The notes under the pieces: model-generated
Seen by the model: only the letters and a program-made list of their open reading frames with translations
Database searches by the model: none
What the model was told of the DNA's origin: nothing
Program-made: the position numbers and the translations under genes
Shown: piece after piece, positions 37,382 through 47,660 of the stretch
Layout of the letters: every line of letters begins with the position of its first letter
Numbering within the stretch: the first letter of the stretch is position 1
NCBI RefSeq assembly: GCF_013359695.1
Contig: NZ_JABFMU010000009.1
Location: 38,735 to 102,734, forward strand
Reading direction: 5' to 3'
Length of the DNA stretch: 64,000 nucleotides
Origin: Pseudomonas sp. C2B4
GTDB taxonomy: Bacteria; Pseudomonadota; Gammaproteobacteria; Pseudomonadales; Pseudomonadaceae

Positions 37382-37412
37382 CGCCCCATTCCGAACTCCG
37401 TGGTAATTGTCC

Positions 37413-37904
37413 ATGCGACTGACTACAAAAGGCCGATACGCCGTGACCGCCATGCTTGATCTGGCGTTGCACGCGCAGCACGGGCCCGTGTCCCTGGCCG
37501 ATATCTCCGAGCGCCAAGGCATCTCCCTGTCCTACCTCGAACAGCTTTTCGCCAAGCTGCGCCGCAGCAACCTGGTGTCCAGCGTTCGCGGTCCAGGCGG
37601 CGGCTACCAGCTGTCACGCGACATGCAGGGTATCCAGGTCGCCCAGGTGATCGATGCGGTGAACGAATCGGTCGATGCCACCAAATGCCAGGGGCAGGGT
37701 GATTGCCATCAAGGCGACACCTGCCTGACCCACCACTTGTGGTGCGACCTGAGCCTGCAGATTCACGAATTTCTGAGCGGTATCAGCTTGGCTGACCTTG
37801 TGACTCGCCGTGAGGTGCAAGAAGTAGCCCAGCGCCAGGATCAACGCCGTTGCAACAGCAAGGTGCCACGCCTGGACAAGATTGAAGCGTCCGCCGTCGA
37901 ATGA
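37413..37904 (+). CDS. iscR: Fe-S cluster regulator IscR
   Basis: From ATG 37413 the product has 163 residues. It is an Rrf2-family repressor: [20 protein letters not shown], a winged helix ([18 protein letters not shown]) and three conserved Cys ([13 protein letters not shown], residues 91-103) that with His bind a [2Fe-2S] cluster. Holo-IscR represses the operon that follows. The frame from TTG 37407 adds two residues and is not needed. The start has a weak ribosome site. Confidence 0.96.
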   Translation: MRLTTKGRYAVTAMLDLALHAQHGPVSLADISERQGISLSYLEQLFAKLRRSNLVSSVRGPGGGYQLSRDMQGIQVAQVIDAVNESVDATKCQGQGDCHQGDTCLTHHLWCDLSLQIHEFLSGISLADLVTRREVQEVAQRQDQRRCNSKVPRLDKIEASAVE

Positions 37905-37954
37905 CAGCCACAGAGCTAACGGCGCGCCAGCCAGCCTGATTTAGGAGATAGTCC

Positions 37955-39169
37955 ATGAAATTGCCGATTTACCTTGATTACTCTGCGACTACCCCGGTTG
38001 ATCCGCGTGTCGCGCAAAAAATGAGTGAATGCCTGCTGGTCGACGGAAACTTCGGTAACCCGGCGTCCCGTTCCCACGTGTTTGGCTGGAAAGCTGAAGA
38101 GTCCGTCGAAAACGCCCGTCGTCAGGTGGCCGACCTGGTCAATGCCGATCCGCGTGAAATCGTCTGGACCTCCGGTGCCACCGAATCCGACAACCTGGCA
38201 ATCAAGGGTGCGGCACATTTCTACGCCACCAAAGGCAAACACCTGATCACCACCAAGATCGAGCACAAGGCTGTCCTGGACACCATGCGCCAACTGGAGC
38301 GTGAAGGTTTCGAAGTCACCTACATCGAACCTCGCACCGATGGTCTGGTGACCCCGGAAATGATCGAAGCTGAACTGCGTGACGACACCATCCTGGTGTC
38401 GGTCATGCACGTGAACAACGAAATCGGTACCGTCAACGACATCGCCGCCATCGGCGAGCTGCTGCGTTCCAAAGGCATCCTGTTCCACGTCGACGCCGCT
38501 CAGTCCACCGGCAAGGTCGAAATCGACCTGCAGAAGCTGAAAGTTGACCTGATGTCGTTCTCCGCTCACAAGACCTACGGTCCTAAAGGCATCGGCGCCC
38601 TGTACGTAAGCCGCAAGCCGCGTGTGCGCATCGAAGCGACCATGCACGGTGGCGGTCATGAGCGCGGCATGCGCTCCGGCACCCTGGCGACTCACCAGAT
38701 CGTCGGCATGGGCGAAGCTTTCCGGGTGGCCAAGGAAGACATGGTTGCCGAGAATGCACGCATCAAAGCCCTGAGCGACCGCTTCTACAAGCAGGTCGAG
38801 CACCTGGAAGAGCTGTACGTCAACGGCAGCCTGACCGCCCGCGTTCCGCACAACCTGAACTTGAGCTTCAACTACGTTGAAGGCGAGTCGCTGATCATGG
38901 CGCTCAAGGATCTGGCGGTTTCGTCCGGTTCGGCCTGCACCTCGGCATCGCTGGAGCCTTCGTACGTGCTGCGCGCCCTGGGCCGTAACGACGAACTGGC
39001 ACACAGCTCGATCCGTTTCACCTTCGGCCGCTTCACCACCGAAGAAGAAATCGACTACGCCGCGCAGAAAGTCTGCGAGGCCGTTACCAAGCTGCGCGCT
39101 CTGTCGCCGCTGTGGGACATGTACAAAGACGGTGTCGACATTTCGAAAATCGAGTGGGCGGCACACTGA
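37955..39169 (+). CDS. iscS: Cysteine desulfurase IscS
   Basis: The 404-residue PLP enzyme takes sulfur from cysteine to feed cluster assembly and tRNA thiolation. PLP Lys lies in [12 protein letters not shown] (near residue 206) and the catalytic persulfide Cys in [10 protein letters not shown] (near residue 328). The usual N-terminus [19 protein letters not shown] and full length are present. It follows iscR by 50 bases. Confidence 0.98.
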   Translation: MKLPIYLDYSATTPVDPRVAQKMSECLLVDGNFGNPASRSHVFGWKAEESVENARRQVADLVNADPREIVWTSGATESDNLAIKGAAHFYATKGKHLITTKIEHKAVLDTMRQLEREGFEVTYIEPRTDGLVTPEMIEAELRDDTILVSVMHVNNEIGTVNDIAAIGELLRSKGILFHVDAAQSTGKVEIDLQKLKVDLMSFSAHKTYGPKGIGALYVSRKPRVRIEATMHGGGHERGMRSGTLATHQIVGMGEAFRVAKEDMVAENARIKALSDRFYKQVEHLEELYVNGSLTARVPHNLNLSFNYVEGESLIMALKDLAVSSGSACTSASLEPSYVLRALGRNDELAHSSIRFTFGRFTTEEEIDYAAQKVCEAVTKLRALSPLWDMYKDGVDISKIEWAAH

Positions 39170-39252
39170 TTTCAAGTCGCCGCGAACCAGCCCCGAGGAC
39201 TCAGGTCCCGGGGCCCAAAGAGCGACTCTCTGATGAGTGAGGATTAAGAACC

Positions 39253-39639
39253 ATGGCTTACAGCGAAAAGGTCATCGACCACTACGAAAACCCGCGCAAC
39301 GTCGGCAAGATGGACGCGGAAGATCCTGATGTCGGCACCGGCATGGTCGGCGCTCCGGCATGCGGCGACGTGATGCGCCTGCAGATCAAGGTCAACGACG
39401 CCGGCATCATCGAAGATGCCAAGTTCAAGACCTATGGCTGCGGTTCCGCCATCGCTTCCAGCTCCCTGGCCACCGAGTGGATGAAGGGCAAGACGCTGGA
39501 CGAAGCAGAAACCATCAAGAACACCCAGCTGGCTGAAGAACTGGCCCTGCCGCCAGTGAAAATTCACTGCTCCGTGCTCGCTGAAGACGCCATCAAGGCG
39601 GCCGTTCGCGACTACAAGCAGAAGAAAGGCTTGATCTGA
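39253..39639 (+). CDS. iscU: Fe-S cluster scaffold IscU
   Basis: The 128-residue scaffold receives sulfur from IscS and builds a [2Fe-2S] cluster. Its three cysteines stand in [19 protein letters not shown] and [10 protein letters not shown], and the HscA-binding LPPVK loop is intact at residues 99-103. Length is normal for the family. Confidence 0.98.
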   Translation: MAYSEKVIDHYENPRNVGKMDAEDPDVGTGMVGAPACGDVMRLQIKVNDAGIIEDAKFKTYGCGSAIASSSLATEWMKGKTLDEAETIKNTQLAEELALPPVKIHCSVLAEDAIKAAVRDYKQKKGLI

Positions 39640-39673
39640 CTTTCAGGATTTGGCGACGAGTAAGGAGTCACCG

Positions 39674-39997
39674 ATGGCTATCAGCATGACAGAAGCGGCT
39701 GCTCGACACGTGCGACGCTCCCTCGACGGGCGCGGCAAAGGTGAGGGGATTCGCCTGGGTGTTCGCACCACAGGCTGTTCCGGCCTCGCCTACGTGCTGG
39801 AGTTTGTCGACGAGGTGGTTGCAGAGGATCAGGTGTTCGAAAGTCACGGCGAGAAAGTGATCATCGACCCGAAAAGCCTGGCCTACCTGGACGGCACCGA
39901 GCTCGATTTCGTCAAGGAAGGGTTGAACGAAGGCTTCAAGTTCAACAACCCCAACGTGCGCGGTGAATGTGGCTGCGGCGAAAGCTTCAACATCTGA
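39674..39997 (+). CDS. iscA: Iron-sulfur assembly protein IscA
   Basis: From ATG 39674, with AAGGAG 8 bases upstream, the product has 107 residues. It is an A-type Fe-S carrier with the three conserved cysteines in TTGCSGLAY and CGCGESF. The frame from 39650 adds eight residues without need. It delivers clusters or iron to target proteins, mainly under aerobic growth. Confidence 0.97.
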   Translation: MAISMTEAAARHVRRSLDGRGKGEGIRLGVRTTGCSGLAYVLEFVDEVVAEDQVFESHGEKVIIDPKSLAYLDGTELDFVKEGLNEGFKFNNPNVRGECGCGESFNI

Positions 39998-40005
39998 GGC
40001 TGCTC

Positions 40006-40527
40006 GTGGGTACTCCTTGTCATTTCGCTTTATTTGAGCTGCAACCGAGTTTCAATCTGGACCTCGATCAGCTGGCTTCGCGCTACCGCGAGTTGGCGCG
40101 CAGCGTTCATCCGGACCGCTTTGCTGACGCCTCCGAGCGTGAGCAGCGGCTGGCGCTAGAGCAATCCGCGAGCCTCAACGAGGCCTACCAGACGCTCAAG
40201 AGTCCCCCCAAGCGCGCGCGTTACCTGCTCGCCTTGAGTGGTGGCGAGCTGCCGCTGGAGGTCACGGTGCATGATCCGGAATTTCTTCTGCAGCAGATGG
40301 AGTTGCGCGAAGAGCTCGAGGATCTGCAGGACAGCGCCGATTTGTCGGGCGTTGCCGCGTTCAAGCGCCGCCTGAGGGCCGCCCAGGATGAACTGAACCA
40401 AAGCTTCGCAGCTTGCTGGAACGATGCCGCGCAACGTGAACGGGCCGAACGCCTGATGCGGCGCATGCAGTTCCTCGACAAGCTCACCTACGAAGTGCGC
40501 CAGTTAGAAGAGCGCCTCGACGATTAA
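40006..40527 (+). CDS. hscB: Co-chaperone HscB
   Basis: From GTG 40006 the product has 173 residues. It starts with a J domain ([19 protein letters not shown], with the HPD motif in VHPDRF near residue 31) and ends with a three-helix bundle that binds IscU. HscB delivers holo-IscU to HscA. The longer frame from 39967 lies within iscA and is not used. Confidence 0.96.
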   Translation: MGTPCHFALFELQPSFNLDLDQLASRYRELARSVHPDRFADASEREQRLALEQSASLNEAYQTLKSPPKRARYLLALSGGELPLEVTVHDPEFLLQQMELREELEDLQDSADLSGVAAFKRRLRAAQDELNQSFAACWNDAAQRERAERLMRRMQFLDKLTYEVRQLEERLDD

Positions 40528-40578
40528 CCCAGTGCCGCTCCGGTCGCACGCCTGATATACAGATAAGTCCTGATAACG

Positions 40579-42441
40579 ATGGCCCTACTGCAGATCGCCG
40601 AACCCGGCCAAAGTCCTCAACCGCACCAGCGTCGTCTGGCTGTGGGGATCGACTTGGGCACTACCAATTCGCTGGTCGCTGCATTGCGCAGTGGTCTTTC
40701 CGAGCCTCTGGCCGACGCAGAAGGGCGGGTTATCCTGCCGTCTGCCGTGCGCTACCACGCCGATCGCGTCGAAGTGGGCGAGTCGGCCAAGCTGGCTGCC
40801 GCCACCGATCCCTTGAACACCGTACTATCGGTCAAGCGCCTGATGGGTCGTGGTCTGTCCGACGTCAAGCAATTGGGTGAGCAGCTGCCGTACCGCTTCG
40901 TCGGTGGCGAGTCGCACATGCCGTTCATCGACACGATCCAGGGCCCGAAAAGCCCGGTCGAAGTGTCGGCGGATATCCTCAAGGTCCTGCGCCAACGCGC
41001 TGAAGCCACCCTCGGTGGTGAGTTGGTGGGTGCGGTCATCACCGTTCCGGCCTATTTCGATGACGCTCAGCGCCAAGCCACCAAGGATGCGGCCAAACTG
41101 GCCGGTCTCAACGTGTTGCGCCTGCTCAACGAGCCGACCGCCGCGGCGGTAGCTTATGGTCTGGACCAGCACGCCGAAGGCCTGGTGGCGATTTATGACT
41201 TGGGCGGCGGCACCTTCGATATCTCGATTCTGCGCCTGACCGGCGGCGTTTTCGAAGTATTGGCCACTGGCGGCGACAGCGCCCTGGGCGGCGATGACTT
41301 CGATCACGCGATCGCTGGCTGGATCATCGAGAGCGCCGGCTTGTCCGCCGACCTCGATCCGGGTGCGCAACGCAATCTGCTGCAAACCGCTTGCGCGGCC
41401 AAAGAGGCGCTGACTAACGCGGCGTCGGTTGAAGTCGCTTATGGCGACTGGAAAGCCGAATTGACCCGCGAAGCCTTCAATGCGCTGATCGAGCCAATGG
41501 TTGCCCGCAGTCTGAAGGCCTGCCGTCGTGCCGTTCGTGATTCCGGTGTCGAGCTGGAGGAAGTTCACGCCGTGGTCATGGTCGGCGGTTCGACTCGCGT
41601 CCCGCGTGTTCGCGAAGCTGTTGCCGAAGCCTTCGGTCGCCAGCCGCTGACCGAAATCGATCCGGATCAAGTGGTGGCCATCGGTGCCGCGATCCAGGCC
41701 GATACCTTGGCCGGCAACAAGCGTGACGGCAGTGAATTGCTGTTGCTTGACGTGATTCCGTTGTCCCTGGGGCTGGAAACCATGGGTGGCCTGATGGAGA
41801 AGGTGATTCCACGCAACACCACCATCCCTGTCGCCCGCGCCCAGGACTTCACCACCTATAAAGATGGCCAGTCAGCCATGGCGATCCATGTGCTGCAGGG
41901 TGAGCGCGAGCTGATCAGTGACTGCCGCTCCCTGGCGCGTTTCGAATTGCGTGGCATTCCGGCGATGGTCGCCGGCGCCGCGAAGATTCGCGTGACTTTC
42001 CAGGTCGATGCCGATGGTCTGCTGAGTGTTTCCGCCCGTGAGTTGGGTTCGGGTGTCGAAGCCAGCATCCAGGTCAAGCCGTCCTACGGTCTGACCGACG
42101 GCGAAATCGCCAAGATGCTCAAGGATTCGTTCCAGCACGCCAACGATGACAAGGTTGCCCGCGTGCTGCGTGAGCAGCAGGTCGATGCCCAGCGCCTGAT
42201 CGAAGCGGTGCAGGCCGCCCTGGAAGCTGACGGCGAGCGTCTGCTGGACGCCGATGAGCGCATGGTCATCGAGCTGCAGGTGCAGGAACTGACCGAACTG
42301 ATGAAAGGTACCGATGGTTACGCCATCGAGCAGCAGACCAAGCGTCTGTCGCAAGTGACCGATGCCTTTGCTGCCCGCCGCCTGGACTCGACGGTGAAAG
42401 CCGCGCTGGCGGGGCGCAACCTGAATGAGATTGAGGAATAA
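40579..42441 (+). CDS. hscA: Fe-S chaperone HscA (Hsp70 family)
   Basis: The 620-residue Hsp70 has the ATPase motifs [27 protein letters not shown] and [16 protein letters not shown], then the substrate domain (about 390-610) with a variable lid. It binds the LPPVK loop of IscU and helps to hand over clusters. It starts at ATG 40579, 51 bases after hscB, and ends 2 bases before fdx. Confidence 0.98.
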   Translation: MALLQIAEPGQSPQPHQRRLAVGIDLGTTNSLVAALRSGLSEPLADAEGRVILPSAVRYHADRVEVGESAKLAAATDPLNTVLSVKRLMGRGLSDVKQLGEQLPYRFVGGESHMPFIDTIQGPKSPVEVSADILKVLRQRAEATLGGELVGAVITVPAYFDDAQRQATKDAAKLAGLNVLRLLNEPTAAAVAYGLDQHAEGLVAIYDLGGGTFDISILRLTGGVFEVLATGGDSALGGDDFDHAIAGWIIESAGLSADLDPGAQRNLLQTACAAKEALTNAASVEVAYGDWKAELTREAFNALIEPMVARSLKACRRAVRDSGVELEEVHAVVMVGGSTRVPRVREAVAEAFGRQPLTEIDPDQVVAIGAAIQADTLAGNKRDGSELLLLDVIPLSLGLETMGGLMEKVIPRNTTIPVARAQDFTTYKDGQSAMAIHVLQGERELISDCRSLARFELRGIPAMVAGAAKIRVTFQVDADGLLSVSARELGSGVEASIQVKPSYGLTDGEIAKMLKDSFQHANDDKVARVLREQQVDAQRLIEAVQAALEADGERLLDADERMVIELQVQELTELMKGTDGYAIEQQTKRLSQVTDAFAARRLDSTVKAALAGRNLNEIEE

Positions 42442-42443
42442 CG

Positions 42444-42785
42444 ATGCCGCAGGTCATTTTTCTGCCACACGAAAAGTTTTGCCCGGAAGGCATGGTCGTG
42501 GAGGCTGAGACCGGTACGTCCATCCTCGAGCTGGCCCATGAGCACCATATCGAGATGGAAAGTGCCTGTGGCGGTGTCTGCGCCTGCACCACTTGCCACT
42601 GCATCATCCGTGAGGGTTTTGACTCGCTGGAAGAGGCCGATGAGCTGGAAGAAGACTATCTTGACAAGGCCTGGGGGCTGGAAGCTCAGTCGCGCCTGGG
42701 CTGTCAGGCCAAGGTCGGGACTGAAGACCTGACCGTCGAAATTCCGAAATACTCGCTCAACCACGCAGCCGAAGCGCCGCACTGA
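42444..42785 (+). CDS. fdx: [2Fe-2S] ferredoxin of the isc operon
   Basis: The 113-residue adrenodoxin-type ferredoxin has the four cluster cysteines in CGGVCACTTCHC (near residues 42-51) and GCQAKVG (near residue 87). It gives electrons for cluster assembly. It lies in tight order after hscA. Confidence 0.98.
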   Translation: MPQVIFLPHEKFCPEGMVVEAETGTSILELAHEHHIEMESACGGVCACTTCHCIIREGFDSLEEADELEEDYLDKAWGLEAQSRLGCQAKVGTEDLTVEIPKYSLNHAAEAPH

Positions 42786-42799
42786 TTCAAGGAGCTTTC

Positions 42800-43000
42800 A
42801 TGAGCCTGAAATGGGTTGATGTGCTGGAAATCGCGATCCAGTTGTCTGAATCCAAGCCGGATGTGGACCCGCGTTACGTGAATTTCGTCGATCTGCACCA
42901 GTGGGTGTTGGCATTGCCGGAGTTCAGTGATGATCCGACACGCGGTGGCGAGAAGGTGCTTGAAGCCATTCAGGCCGCCTGGATCGAAGAAGCAGACTGA
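42800..43000 (+). CDS. iscX: Fe-S assembly protein IscX
   Basis: The 66-residue acidic protein is IscX: MSLKWVDVLEIAIQLSESKP, DPRYVNFVDLHQWV and AIQAAWIEEAD. It binds IscS and tunes its activity, with iron. It closes the isc operon, before the terminator at 43034. Confidence 0.97.
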   Translation: MSLKWVDVLEIAIQLSESKPDVDPRYVNFVDLHQWVLALPEFSDDPTRGGEKVLEAIQAAWIEEAD

Positions 43001-43017
43001 GTCTGCACCGTACGCAG

Positions 43018-43064
43018 TTAGGCATTACCCGAGAACCCGCGTATAATTCGCGGGTTTAATTTTT
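43018..43064 (+). promoter_or_regulatory. isc terminator with a ndk -10 box in its loop
   Basis: AACCCGCG (43034-43041) and CGCGGGTT (43049-43056) pair around TATAATT, and ATTTTT follows: an intrinsic terminator. Its loop TATAAT (43042-43047) is a perfect -10 box, with TTAGGC (43018-43023) 18 bases upstream as a weak -35. The ndk messenger could start about 43 bases before its ATG. The terminator is the surer call. Confidence 0.6.
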
Positions 43065-43092
43065 CGTAAATTACCGTTTCTGGAGTTACACC

Positions 43093-43518
43093 ATGGCTGT
43101 TCAACGTACTTTCTCCATCATCAAGCCTGACGCCGTTGCTAAAAACGTGATCGGCGAGATCACCACTCGTTTCGAAAAAGCTGGCCTGCGCGTTGTAGCT
43201 TCGAAACTGAAGCAACTGTCCAAAGCCGAAGCCGAAGGCTTCTACGCTGAGCACAGCGCTCGTGGTTTCTTCAACGACCTGGTTGCTTTCATGATCTCCG
43301 GTCCGGTTGTCGTTCAGGTTCTGGAAGGCGAAAACGCTATCGCTCTGAACCGTGAGCTGATGGGCGCTACCAACCCTAAAGAAGCTGCTGCCGGCACCAT
43401 CCGCGCTGACTTCGCTGACTCCATCGACGCCAACGCTGTACACGGTTCGGACTCCGAAGCCGCTGCCGCTCGCGAAATCTCGTACTTCTTCGCAGCTACT
43501 GAAGTAACCACTCGCTAA
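43093..43518 (+). CDS. ndk: Nucleoside diphosphate kinase Ndk
   Basis: The 141-residue enzyme moves phosphate between nucleoside di- and triphosphates. It begins [18 protein letters not shown] and has the catalytic His in [12 protein letters not shown] (near residue 116). Codon use is strongly biased, as for highly expressed genes. It has its own promoter, or is read at a low level from isc. Confidence 0.98.
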   Translation: MAVQRTFSIIKPDAVAKNVIGEITTRFEKAGLRVVASKLKQLSKAEAEGFYAEHSARGFFNDLVAFMISGPVVVQVLEGENAIALNRELMGATNPKEAAAGTIRADFADSIDANAVHGSDSEAAAAREISYFFAATEVTTR

Positions 43519-43546
43519 GCATTGGCTTAAGAGTGAAGGTGAATCC

Positions 43547-44692
43547 ATGACGACATCGACTGTTAAAACCAACCTGCTGGGGCTCACCCAGCCGGAAATG
43601 GAAAAATTCTTCGACTCAATCGGGGAGAAGCGTTTCCGTGCCGGTCAGGTAATGAAATGGATTCACCACTTTGGCGTCGATGATTTCGACGCCATGACGA
43701 ACGTCAGCAAGGCCTTGCGCGAGAAGCTCAAGGCTGTTGCTGAAGTTCGCGGTCCGGAAGTGGTCAGCGAGGACATCTCCAGCGACGGCACCCGCAAGTG
43801 GGTGGTGCGCGTGGCGTCCGGCAGCTGCGTCGAGACCGTGTACATTCCCCAGGGCAAGCGCGGCACCTTGTGCGTTTCGTCCCAGGCAGGCTGTGCCCTG
43901 GACTGCAGTTTCTGCTCCACCGGCAAGCAAGGCTTCAATAGCAACCTCACCGCCGCCGAAGTCATCGGCCAGGTGTGGATTGCCAACAAATCCTTTGGCA
44001 GCGTCCCGGCAACCGTCGACCGTGCGATCACCAACGTGGTGATGATGGGCATGGGTGAGCCGCTGCTGAACTTCGACAACGTCATTGCCGCCATGCACCT
44101 GATGATGGATGACCTGGGCTACGGCATTTCCAAGCGCCGCGTGACCCTCTCCACTTCGGGCGTGGTGCCGATGATCGATGAGCTGTCCAAGCACATCGAC
44201 GTCTCCCTGGCGTTGTCCCTGCACGCACCGAATGACGCATTGCGTAACCAATTGGTGCCGATCAACAAGAAGTATCCGCTTAAGATGCTCCTCGAGTCGT
44301 GCCAGCGCTACATGTCGTCCCTGGGCGAAAAGCGCGTGCTGACCATCGAGTACACCTTGCTCAAGGACGTGAACGACAAGGTCGAGCATGCGGTCGAGAT
44401 GATCGAGTTGCTCAAGAACATCCCGTGCAAGATCAACCTGATTCCGTTCAACCCGTTCCCGCACTCCGGGTACGAGCGGCCGAGCAACAACGCCATTCGT
44501 CGGTTCCAGGATCAGCTTCATCATGCCGGTTTCAACGTCACTGTCCGCACCACCCGTGGTGAAGACATCGACGCCGCTTGTGGTCAACTGGTAGGGCAGG
44601 TGCTGGATCGCACCCGTCGCAGCGAACGTTATATCGCCGTGCGCGAACTGAGCGCCGACAACGATATTGCTTCGAGCGCCGCGAATAAGTAA
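43547..44692 (+). CDS. rlmN: Dual-specificity 23S rRNA/tRNA methyltransferase RlmN
   Basis: The 381-residue radical-SAM enzyme makes m2A at position 2503 of 23S rRNA and at position 37 of some tRNAs. The 4Fe-4S motif is [11 protein letters not shown] (near residues 121-128), and [16 protein letters not shown] and the C-terminal Cys in [12 protein letters not shown] are present. It needs an Fe-S cluster, so its place next to isc is apt. It stands 17 bases upstream of pilW. Confidence 0.97.
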   Translation: MTTSTVKTNLLGLTQPEMEKFFDSIGEKRFRAGQVMKWIHHFGVDDFDAMTNVSKALREKLKAVAEVRGPEVVSEDISSDGTRKWVVRVASGSCVETVYIPQGKRGTLCVSSQAGCALDCSFCSTGKQGFNSNLTAAEVIGQVWIANKSFGSVPATVDRAITNVVMMGMGEPLLNFDNVIAAMHLMMDDLGYGISKRRVTLSTSGVVPMIDELSKHIDVSLALSLHAPNDALRNQLVPINKKYPLKMLLESCQRYMSSLGEKRVLTIEYTLLKDVNDKVEHAVEMIELLKNIPCKINLIPFNPFPHSGYERPSNNAIRRFQDQLHHAGFNVTVRTTRGEDIDAACGQLVGQVLDRTRRSERYIAVRELSADNDIASSAANK

Positions 44693-44708
44693 TCAAGAGA
44701 GGATCTCT

Positions 44709-45467
44709 ATGTCCCTGCGCTTTGCGCTGCTTTTGTTGTTGGCCAGCCTCTGTGCTGGCTGTGTTCTTTCGGGCGATTACAACCCGATGAAGACCAGCAA
44801 GGGCAGAGACGAAGCGCGTGAGGCGTATGTGCAATTGGGCATCGGTTATTTGCAGCAGGGCATGACCGAGCGGGCAAAAGTGCCATTGAAGAAAGCGCTG
44901 GAACTGGATGATGCCGATCCGGACGCCAACGCGGCGCTCGGGCTGGTGTTCCAGGCCGAGATGGAGCCGGAACTGGCCGACCAGCATTTTCGCAAGGCGC
45001 TGTCCTCCCGTCCTGCCGATGCGCGAATCCTCAACAACTACGGCAGTTTTCTTTTCGAGCAAAAACGTTACAAGGAAGCCTACGAGCGCTTTGAACAGGC
45101 CGCTGCCGATACCCTGTATCCTGAGCGTTCGCGTGTGTTCGAGAACCTGGGCATGACCGCTTCGATGCTTGGCCAGCGCGACCTGGCCCAGCAGCAACTG
45201 GAAAAAGCCCTGCGTTTGAATCGCCAACAACCACGTGCATTGCTGGAAATGGCTGAGTTGTCTTACGAAGACAGGCATTATGTGCCCGCGCGTGACTACT
45301 ACGATCGTTTTAGCCTGCTCGCCGAGCAAAATGCACGTAGTCTATTGCTCGGCGTTCGGCTGGCAAAAGTGTTTGAAGATCGCGACAAGGCCGCAAGTGC
45401 AGGCCTGCAATTAAAACGACTCTATCCCGGTACACCGGAATATCAGCAATACCTGTCGGAGCAATGA
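44709..45467 (+). CDS. pilW: Type IV pilus biogenesis lipoprotein PilW/PilF
   Basis: From ATG 44709, with AGAGAGGA upstream, the product has 252 residues. It has a lipoprotein signal (LLASLCAGC, Cys18) and about six TPR motifs (YLQQGMTERAKVPLKKALEL; DAALGLVFQAEMEPELA). It is an outer-membrane pilotin that helps PilQ secretin assemble. It lies between rlmN and rodZ, as in other pseudomonads; the rodZ start overlaps its stop. Confidence 0.93.
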   Translation: MSLRFALLLLLASLCAGCVLSGDYNPMKTSKGRDEAREAYVQLGIGYLQQGMTERAKVPLKKALELDDADPDANAALGLVFQAEMEPELADQHFRKALSSRPADARILNNYGSFLFEQKRYKEAYERFEQAAADTLYPERSRVFENLGMTASMLGQRDLAQQQLEKALRLNRQQPRALLEMAELSYEDRHYVPARDYYDRFSLLAEQNARSLLLGVRLAKVFEDRDKAASAGLQLKRLYPGTPEYQQYLSEQ

Positions 45468-46525
45468 TGAAAGCGGCGCATCCCGAAGTTGTAGCAGCGA
45501 ATCGCGTAAACCCCGGTGAGACCTTGCGCCAGGCCCGCGAAAGCAATGGCTGGTCGCTGGCTGAAGTGGCGCTCAAGCTCAACCTCACCGTCAATTCCCT
45601 GAGCAATCTGGAAGCCGGCGAGTTCGACAAGCTGCCTGGGCACACCTTTGCTCGCGGCTATATTCGCGCCTACGCCAAGTTGCTCGGCATGGACCAGGCC
45701 GTTCTGGTCCAGCAGTTCGATCAATCCACCGGCACCGACTCCCAAGGCAGCAGTGTGCATAGCCTGGGTCGTATCGAAGAGCCGGTCCGGGTTTCCCACA
45801 CCATCTTGCGCATTGTCAGCCTGTTGTTGCTGGTTGCAGTGATTGGCGGTGGCTTTGTCTGGTGGCAGGATCAGACTTCGCTGCGCACCAAGGACTTGAT
45901 CAGCCTCAGCCCTGAACACGTTGAAGTCGAAGGCGCCGACGGGACCACCCAGATTCATCCGCTGGACGAGCCGGAAGATCAGGCGGTCGTGGAAGGTCAG
46001 GCTGAAAACGCGACTGCATTGGCATTGCCGCAAGCCGAGACTTCGACTGAAACGTCGGATGAAGCTCAAGAGGCTGCACCTGCAGCGGCCCCAGCTCCAG
46101 CCGCGCCAACGTCAGCGCCCGCTGCACCGGCGCACAGCACTGCTCCAGTAGTGGTCGCGACACCAGCGACTCCGGCCCCGGTTGTTCCGGTGGTGCCAGC
46201 GCCGACTGTGACCGCACCGATTGCTCCGGCCGCTCCAGCACCAGCCACTGCGGCGCCAGCTCCGGCAGCTGCTCCAGTTGCCGGCCAGGGCCAGGTTCAA
46301 CTGCAATTCACCGCGGATTGCTGGACGCAAGTGACCGACGGCAGCGGCAAGGTGCTGTTCAGTGGTCTCAAGCGTAAAGGCGATAGCCTTTCCGTCAGCG
46401 GCAAGCCGCCGTTTGCCGTACGCCTGGGCTTTGCCCGTGGCGCGCAGGTCAGCTACAACGGCCAAGCGGTCGATGTTGCTCCGTTCACCAGTGGCGAGAC
46501 AGCTCGCCTGAAGTTGGGTCAATAA
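45464..46525 (+). CDS. rodZ: Cytoskeleton/cell-shape protein RodZ
   Basis: The 353-residue protein has an N-terminal helix-turn-helix (GETLRQARESNGWSLAEVAL, residues 18-37), one membrane helix (about 108-128), a low-complexity Ala/Pro linker (about 205-275), and a C-terminal DUF4115 domain (FTADCWTQVTDGSGKVLF). RodZ ties MreB to the membrane to keep rod shape. The start (ATG ATG) overlaps the pilW stop. The linker is rich in short Ala-Pro repeats whose length may vary between strains. Confidence 0.94.
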   Translation: MMKAAHPEVVAANRVNPGETLRQARESNGWSLAEVALKLNLTVNSLSNLEAGEFDKLPGHTFARGYIRAYAKLLGMDQAVLVQQFDQSTGTDSQGSSVHSLGRIEEPVRVSHTILRIVSLLLLVAVIGGGFVWWQDQTSLRTKDLISLSPEHVEVEGADGTTQIHPLDEPEDQAVVEGQAENATALALPQAETSTETSDEAQEAAPAAAPAPAAPTSAPAAPAHSTAPVVVATPATPAPVVPVVPAPTVTAPIAPAAPAPATAAPAPAAAPVAGQGQVQLQFTADCWTQVTDGSGKVLFSGLKRKGDSLSVSGKPPFAVRLGFARGAQVSYNGQAVDVAPFTSGETARLKLGQ

Positions 46526-46528
46526 GTC

Positions 46529-47638
46529 ATGCACGGCGAATCTCCAATCAAACGTCGCGAATCACGCAAGATCTGGGTCGGTAACGTGCCTGTTGGCGGC
46601 GATGCGCCTATCGCTGTGCAGAGCATGACCAACAGCGACACCAATGATGTCGCGGCCACCGTGGCGCAAATCAATCGTCTGGAAGCCGCTGGCGTCGATA
46701 TCGTGCGGGTGTCCGTGCCAGATATGGACGCCGCCGAAGCCTTCGGCAAGATCAAGCAACTGGTCAAGGTGCCATTGGTGGCCGATATCCATTTCGACTA
46801 CCGTATTGCATTGCGCGTCGCCGAATTGGGTGTCGACTGCCTGCGTATCAACCCGGGCAACATCGGTCGCGAAGACCGCGTTCGCGCCGTGGTCGATGCC
46901 GCTCGTGATCGCGGCATTCCAATTCGCATCGGCGTCAACGCCGGTTCCCTGGAAAAAGACCTGCAGAAGAAATACGGCGAGCCGACCCCGGCCGCACTGG
47001 TCGAGTCTGCCCTGCGTCACGTCGAGCACCTTGAGCGCCTGAATTTCCAGGACTTCAAGGTCAGCGTGAAAGCCTCCGACGTGTTCATGGCCGTCGAAGC
47101 CTATCGCCTGCTGGCCAAGGAAATCGTCCAGCCGCTGCACCTGGGCATCACCGAAGCCGGTGGTTTGCGTTCAGGCACAGTGAAATCCGCGGTGGGCCTC
47201 GGTATGCTGCTCGCCGAAGGGATTGGCGATACTATTCGCATCTCGTTGGCGGCCGACCCGGTCGAGGAAGTGAAAGTCGGCTACGACATTCTCAAATCCC
47301 TGCACCTGCGTTCCCGTGGCATCAACTTCATCGCCTGCCCGAGCTGCTCGCGGCAGAACTTCGATGTGGTCAAGACCATGAACGAGCTGGAAGGGCGCCT
47401 CGAAGACCTGCTGGTGCCGCTGGATGTCGCGGTCATCGGTTGCGTGGTCAACGGGCCGGGCGAAGCCAAGGAAGCCCATATCGGCTTGACCGGCGGCACG
47501 CCAAACCTGATTTACATCGACGGCAAGCCGTCGCAGAAACTGACGAATGACAATCTGGTGGATGAGCTTGAACGCTTGATCCGCCAGAAAGCGGCCGAAA
47601 AGGTCGAAGCTGACGCTGCCGTTATCGCGCGCGGCTGA
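46529..47638 (+). CDS. ispG: Hydroxy-methylbutenyl diphosphate synthase IspG (GcpE)
   Basis: The 369-residue 4Fe-4S enzyme carries out the next-to-last step of the MEP isoprenoid pathway. It has [15 protein letters not shown], an 8-stranded barrel and the cluster cysteines in [12 protein letters not shown] and [16 protein letters not shown]. It starts 3 bases after the rodZ stop. It is another Fe-S user next to isc. Confidence 0.98.
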   Translation: MHGESPIKRRESRKIWVGNVPVGGDAPIAVQSMTNSDTNDVAATVAQINRLEAAGVDIVRVSVPDMDAAEAFGKIKQLVKVPLVADIHFDYRIALRVAELGVDCLRINPGNIGREDRVRAVVDAARDRGIPIRIGVNAGSLEKDLQKKYGEPTPAALVESALRHVEHLERLNFQDFKVSVKASDVFMAVEAYRLLAKEIVQPLHLGITEAGGLRSGTVKSAVGLGMLLAEGIGDTIRISLAADPVEEVKVGYDILKSLHLRSRGINFIACPSCSRQNFDVVKTMNELEGRLEDLLVPLDVAVIGCVVNGPGEAKEAHIGLTGGTPNLIYIDGKPSQKLTNDNLVDELERLIRQKAAEKVEADAAVIARG

Positions 47639-47660
47639 TCGAACGAATTAAGGAATTTTT

